Assembly: GCF_042657165.1 (NCBI RefSeq)
Contig: NZ_JBHSNJ010000012.1
Coordinates: forward strand, 372,001-436,000
From: Agrilutibacter niabensis
Lineage (GTDB): Bacteria > Pseudomonadota > Gammaproteobacteria > Xanthomonadales > Xanthomonadaceae
Reading direction: 5' to 3'
Length of the DNA stretch: 64,000 bases
The notes below the pieces were generated by a model, which searched no databases, was not told the origin of the DNA, and saw only the letters and a program-made list of their open reading frames with translations. Of this stretch, positions 61,754 through 64,000 are shown one piece after another. A program made the position numbers and the translations under genes. Numbering within the stretch: the stretch's first letter is position 1; every line of letters begins with the position of its first letter.

Positions 61754-62472
61754 GCCGGAGCGTGCACGGCGTGCCACAACTGCCGCTGGCGTTGCGCTAT
61801 CCGCCGGACCAGCGGCTGGAGACCTTCGTGCGCGCGCCCGCGGGCGCGATCGCGCAGTTGCAGGCGTTGGCCGGCGGCGGGGCAGTCGCCTCGATCGCCC
61901 GCGATGCCCTGTACCTGGCCGGCCCTGCGGGCGTTGGCAAGACCCATCTGCTGCTGGCGACGTGCGCCGCGTCCGAAGCCGCGGGCCATCGCGCCGCCTA
62001 CCTTCCCCTGGTGGCCGCCGCGGGGCGCGCCCGCGATGCGTTGCAGGCCTTGGAAGGCAACGACCTGATCGCGTTGGATGGACTCGACGCCATCGCAGGC
62101 AACCGCGACGACGAGATCGCACTGTTCGACGCCCATAACCGTGCGCGCGCCGCCGGCGTGGCCCTGGTGTATGCGGCGCGCGACATTCCCGATGCCATCG
62201 GACTCTCGCTGCCCGACCTGCGTTCCCGCCTGGGGCAGTGCACGCGCATCACCCTGGCGCCGCTGGACGACGACGGCCGGCGCGAGGTGCTCCAGCAACG
62301 CGCGCACCGCCGCGGGCTGGTGCTGGAAGACGCCGCGCTGGAGTGGCTGTTGAAGCGGGTCGGCCGCGAACTCGGGGGGTTGACCGCGTTGCTCGACCAA
62401 CTCGATCGCGCGTCGCTCGCCGCGCAACGCCGGGTCACGGTGCCGTTCCTTCGGAAAACGCTGGGGTTGTAG
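61750..62472 (+). CDS. hda: DnaA regulatory inactivator Hda
   Basis: AAA+ protein (240 residues) that helps DnaA hydrolyse ATP after initiation, working with the sliding clamp. The N-terminus carries QLPLAL, the clamp-binding motif; Walker A is GPAGVGKTHLLLA, the Walker B region is LIALDGLDAIAG, and the sensor region LRSRLGQCTRI follows. There is no DNA-binding domain, which separates it from DnaA. The start is GTG at 61750, overlapping the AI-2E-family stop. Confidence 0.94.
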   Translation: MSRSVHGVPQLPLALRYPPDQRLETFVRAPAGAIAQLQALAGGGAVASIARDALYLAGPAGVGKTHLLLATCAASEAAGHRAAYLPLVAAAGRARDALQALEGNDLIALDGLDAIAGNRDDEIALFDAHNRARAAGVALVYAARDIPDAIGLSLPDLRSRLGQCTRITLAPLDDDGRREVLQQRAHRRGLVLEDAALEWLLKRVGRELGGLTALLDQLDRASLAAQRRVTVPFLRKTLGL

Positions 62473-62481
62473 GCGTTCTCG

Positions 62482-63000
62482 CTATTTCTTTTCGGACGGC
62501 GGCACGGGGATGACGGACCAGATCACCGACACGATCTTCCAGCCCTCGCCGGTATTGACCAGGTGCCACGCCTCCTTGCCGTAATTGGTGCGTCGGCCGT
62601 CGGCGTTGAAGCTGTAGTCGAAATACACCGAGCCGATGTCGCCATCGGTGTCGATCCGGATGTTCTCGAAGGTCTCCTCGCTGCGGCGCTGGCTGGCGAC
62701 GATGCCGTCGATGAAGGAGAGATAGGTGCTTTCGGGGTTGACCCGTGCCTTCATCGCGCCGGGATCCTTCTGGCGCATCCGCTGCAGCCCTTCGTCGCTC
62801 ACGACTCTCTGCCAGATCGGCTTGTCGTGCAGGAACAGCTGCGTGAAGCGGTCCCTGTCGCGATCGATGATCGCGGTGCGGAAGGTCTCGATCACGGCTT
62901 CGATCTGCTGCTTCGCGGCGCCTTGGCGATCCAGGGAAGCGGCATCCGCACGGGCGGCGAACGGAAGCAGGCAGAAGAGCAGGGCGGTCAGTGCTTTCAC
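62482..63000 (-). CDS. Exported NTF2-like protein
   Basis: A 172-residue secreted protein (signal MKALTALLFCLLPFAARA) with an NTF2-like (SnoaL/DUF4440) cone fold: IEAVIETFRTAIIDRDRDRFTQLFL at the start and YFDYSFNADGRRTNYGKEAWHLVNTGEGWKIVSVIWS at the end. Such domains can bind small hydrophobic molecules or be enzymes; nothing specific shows here. GTG at 63000 with AAGGAG upstream is the best start; a GTG at 63006 lies too close to that site. It is convergent with hda. Confidence 0.85.
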   Translation of the reverse strand: MKALTALLFCLLPFAARADAASLDRQGAAKQQIEAVIETFRTAIIDRDRDRFTQLFLHDKPIWQRVVSDEGLQRMRQKDPGAMKARVNPESTYLSFIDGIVASQRRSEETFENIRIDTDGDIGSVYFDYSFNADGRRTNYGKEAWHLVNTGEGWKIVSVIWSVIPVPPSEKK

Positions 63001-63027
63001 GAACACTCCTTATTCGAGTTGGTTTTT

Positions 63028-63735
63028 TCAGGCGATTCCGGACGCCAGTTCGGCATCGAGCCCCGCCAGGCGTTCCGGCGTGCCGACATCGGTCCAGCGC
63101 CCACCATGGTATGCGCCGCTGATCCGGTTGAAGGGCATGTGCGCCTTTAGGATCGGTGCGAGGCGGAAGCGCGGCTTGCCGTCCGAAGTATCAATGTCGC
63201 CGGCGATGTCCTTCCAGCCGTCGAGCAACTGCGGCCGGTAAACGCCGAGGCCGGCGTAGGTCAGCCGCGTTGCGCCGTCCGCGCGGACGTGTCCCTCCGC
63301 GTCGAGGGCGAAGTCGCCATGGGTGGCGTGTTCCGGGCGGTCGACCATGACCAGGTGTGCAAGGCCAGCGGGTTCGCGAGGCAGGTGGGCGAAGTCGTAG
63401 TCCGTCCAGATATCGCCGTTGACCAGCAGGAACGGCTCATCTCCCAGCAGCGGCAACGCGTGCCACATGCCTCCACCGGTTTCCAGCGGCGAGGGGCCTT
63501 CGTACGAGTAAAGCAGGCGCAGGCCCCAACGTTCGCCATCGCCGAGCGTGGCCGGGAACTGTTCAGCCAGCCAGCTGGTGTTGATGACGACATCACGCAC
63601 GCCTATCGCCGCCAGCTTTTCCAGATGCCATGCGATCAGCGGTTTGCCGCCGGCAACGAGCAGCGGCTTGGGCGTGTGGTTGGTCAGCGGCCGCATGCGC
63701 TCGCCGAGGCCGGCGGCGAAGATCAGTGCCTTCAT
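63028..63735 (-). CDS. murU: N-acetylmuramate alpha-1-phosphate uridylyltransferase
   Basis: Peptidoglycan-recycling enzyme (235 residues) making UDP-MurNAc, which bypasses MurA and gives fosfomycin tolerance in pseudomonads. The nucleotidyltransferase signature is LIFAAGLGERMRPLTNHTPKPLL, followed by LLVNGDIWTDYDF and GRWTDVGTPERL with metal-binding aspartates. It is preceded by amgK with a four-base overlap, which supports murU over a generic nucleotidyltransferase. Confidence 0.93.
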   Translation of the reverse strand: MKALIFAAGLGERMRPLTNHTPKPLLVAGGKPLIAWHLEKLAAIGVRDVVINTSWLAEQFPATLGDGERWGLRLLYSYEGPSPLETGGGMWHALPLLGDEPFLLVNGDIWTDYDFAHLPREPAGLAHLVMVDRPEHATHGDFALDAEGHVRADGATRLTYAGLGVYRPQLLDGWKDIAGDIDTSDGKPRFRLAPILKAHMPFNRISGAYHGGRWTDVGTPERLAGLDAELASGIA

Positions 63736-64000
63736 GCAGCCACCCGTAGCATCGCCGGGCGGATGCGCGCGTCGAGCAGTTCACGCAGCGAGGCGAGCTC
63801 CGGGTAGCGCGGCAGGACCTCGTCGAGATAGGCGATGAAGCGCGGGGCATCGGGCAGGTACTTCGCTTTGCCGTCGCGGTAGTTCAGGCGCGCAAAGATG
63901 CCGAGGATCTTCAGGTGGCGCTGGATGCCGAGCCAGTCGGCGTCGCGCAGGAAGCGCTCGCGCGGGGGCACCGGCAGTCCGGCTTCGAGCGCCCGCGCGT
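63732..64000 (-). CDS. amgK: N-acetylmuramate/N-acetylglucosamine kinase AmgK, C-terminal part
   Basis: The last 89 residues of a phosphotransferase-fold protein, cut by the window edge. The C-terminal sequence DADWLGIQRHLKILGIFARLNYRDGKAKYLPDAPRFIAYLDEVLPRYPEL is the typical end of AmgK, which phosphorylates anomeric MurNAc before MurU acts. The four-base overlap with murU (ATGA) is the usual arrangement. Start codon and kinase motifs are outside the window. Confidence 0.88.
   Translation of the reverse strand, partial: ARALEAGLPVPPRERFLRDADWLGIQRHLKILGIFARLNYRDGKAKYLPDAPRFIAYLDEVLPRYPELASLRELLDARIRPAMLRVAA

Overview
The window looks like chromosome of a high-GC gammaproteobacterium of the Lysobacteraceae/Xanthomonadaceae (Lysobacter, Luteimonas or a near relative). 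The evidence is very GC-rich coding sequence with strong GC bias in third positions, an oligopeptide-type TonB-dependent receptor, a MASE1-GGDEF-EAL protein, a beta-propeller phytase, a SAM-I riboswitch in front of a metX-metB-hom operon, and the order kdsD-kdsC-lptC-lptA-lptB-rpoN-hpf-hprK-rapZ-EIIA-HPr-EI-mgtE. I see no tRNA, rRNA, insertion sequence, prophage, integrase or CRISPR array. Almost everything is conserved core genome with small accessory genes between.

Layout. 1-2.1 kb: start of a TonB-dependent receptor (leftward), a 660-base non-coding stretch of lower GC, and a secreted or outer-membrane protein with a good sigma70 promoter. 2.1-9.6 kb: hslO; divergent mtgA, a GT2 glycosyltransferase and a CBS protein; AsmA and an MliC-like lipoprotein; a TrhA/hemolysin III membrane protein; an orphan sulfotransferase closed by a perfect terminator; a small membrane protein. 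9.6-13.4 kb: prfC, an M23 peptidase, a phytase-like lipoprotein. 13.6-17.3 kb: SAM-I riboswitch and the homoserine/cystathionine operon metX-metB-hom, joined by ATGA overlaps. 17.3-21.7 kb: a small phosphatase, a c-di-GMP enzyme, sdaA, a glutaredoxin-like protein. 21.7-27.4 kb: YceI-cytochrome b561-YceI facing a large hybrid sensor kinase. 27.4-34.5 kb: hemE, a WGR protein, aroB-aroK, dodecin, pdxH, a cobalamin-binding-like protein, a DUF4426 lipoprotein, proC, yggS. 34.7-36.9 kb: twitching ATPases pilT-pilU. 37-42.9 kb: two small genes, tag, an M49-type metallopeptidase, algH-ruvX, pyrB, an esterase. 42.9-54.5 kb: a long leftward block reading (in transcription order) kdsD, kdsC, lptC, lptA, lptB, rpoN, hpf, hprK, rapZ, EIIA, HPr, EI, mgtE, which joins Kdo synthesis, LPS export, sigma54 and a regulatory PTS. 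54.5-64 kb: ibaG-murA, two DUF3108 paralogs with purM-purN, divergent DUF2066-AI-2E exporter family-hda, and the peptidoglycan recycling pair amgK-murU.

Themes: envelope construction and recycling (mtgA, murA, amgK-murU, lpt, kds, M23, AsmA, YqgE), sulfur amino acid synthesis under a SAM riboswitch, and signalling (c-di-GMP, hybrid kinase, regulatory PTS). I did not find a clearly undescribed multi-gene system. The items most worth a second look are the hpf leader whose ribosome binding site lies in a stem, the missing ptsN in the PTS block, about 40 extra residues in homoserine dehydrogenase, the repeated TANNAT-6 nt-ATG arrangement that suggests leaderless mRNAs, the HEVAH variant of the M49 peptidase, and the unexplained leader region of the TonB receptor.
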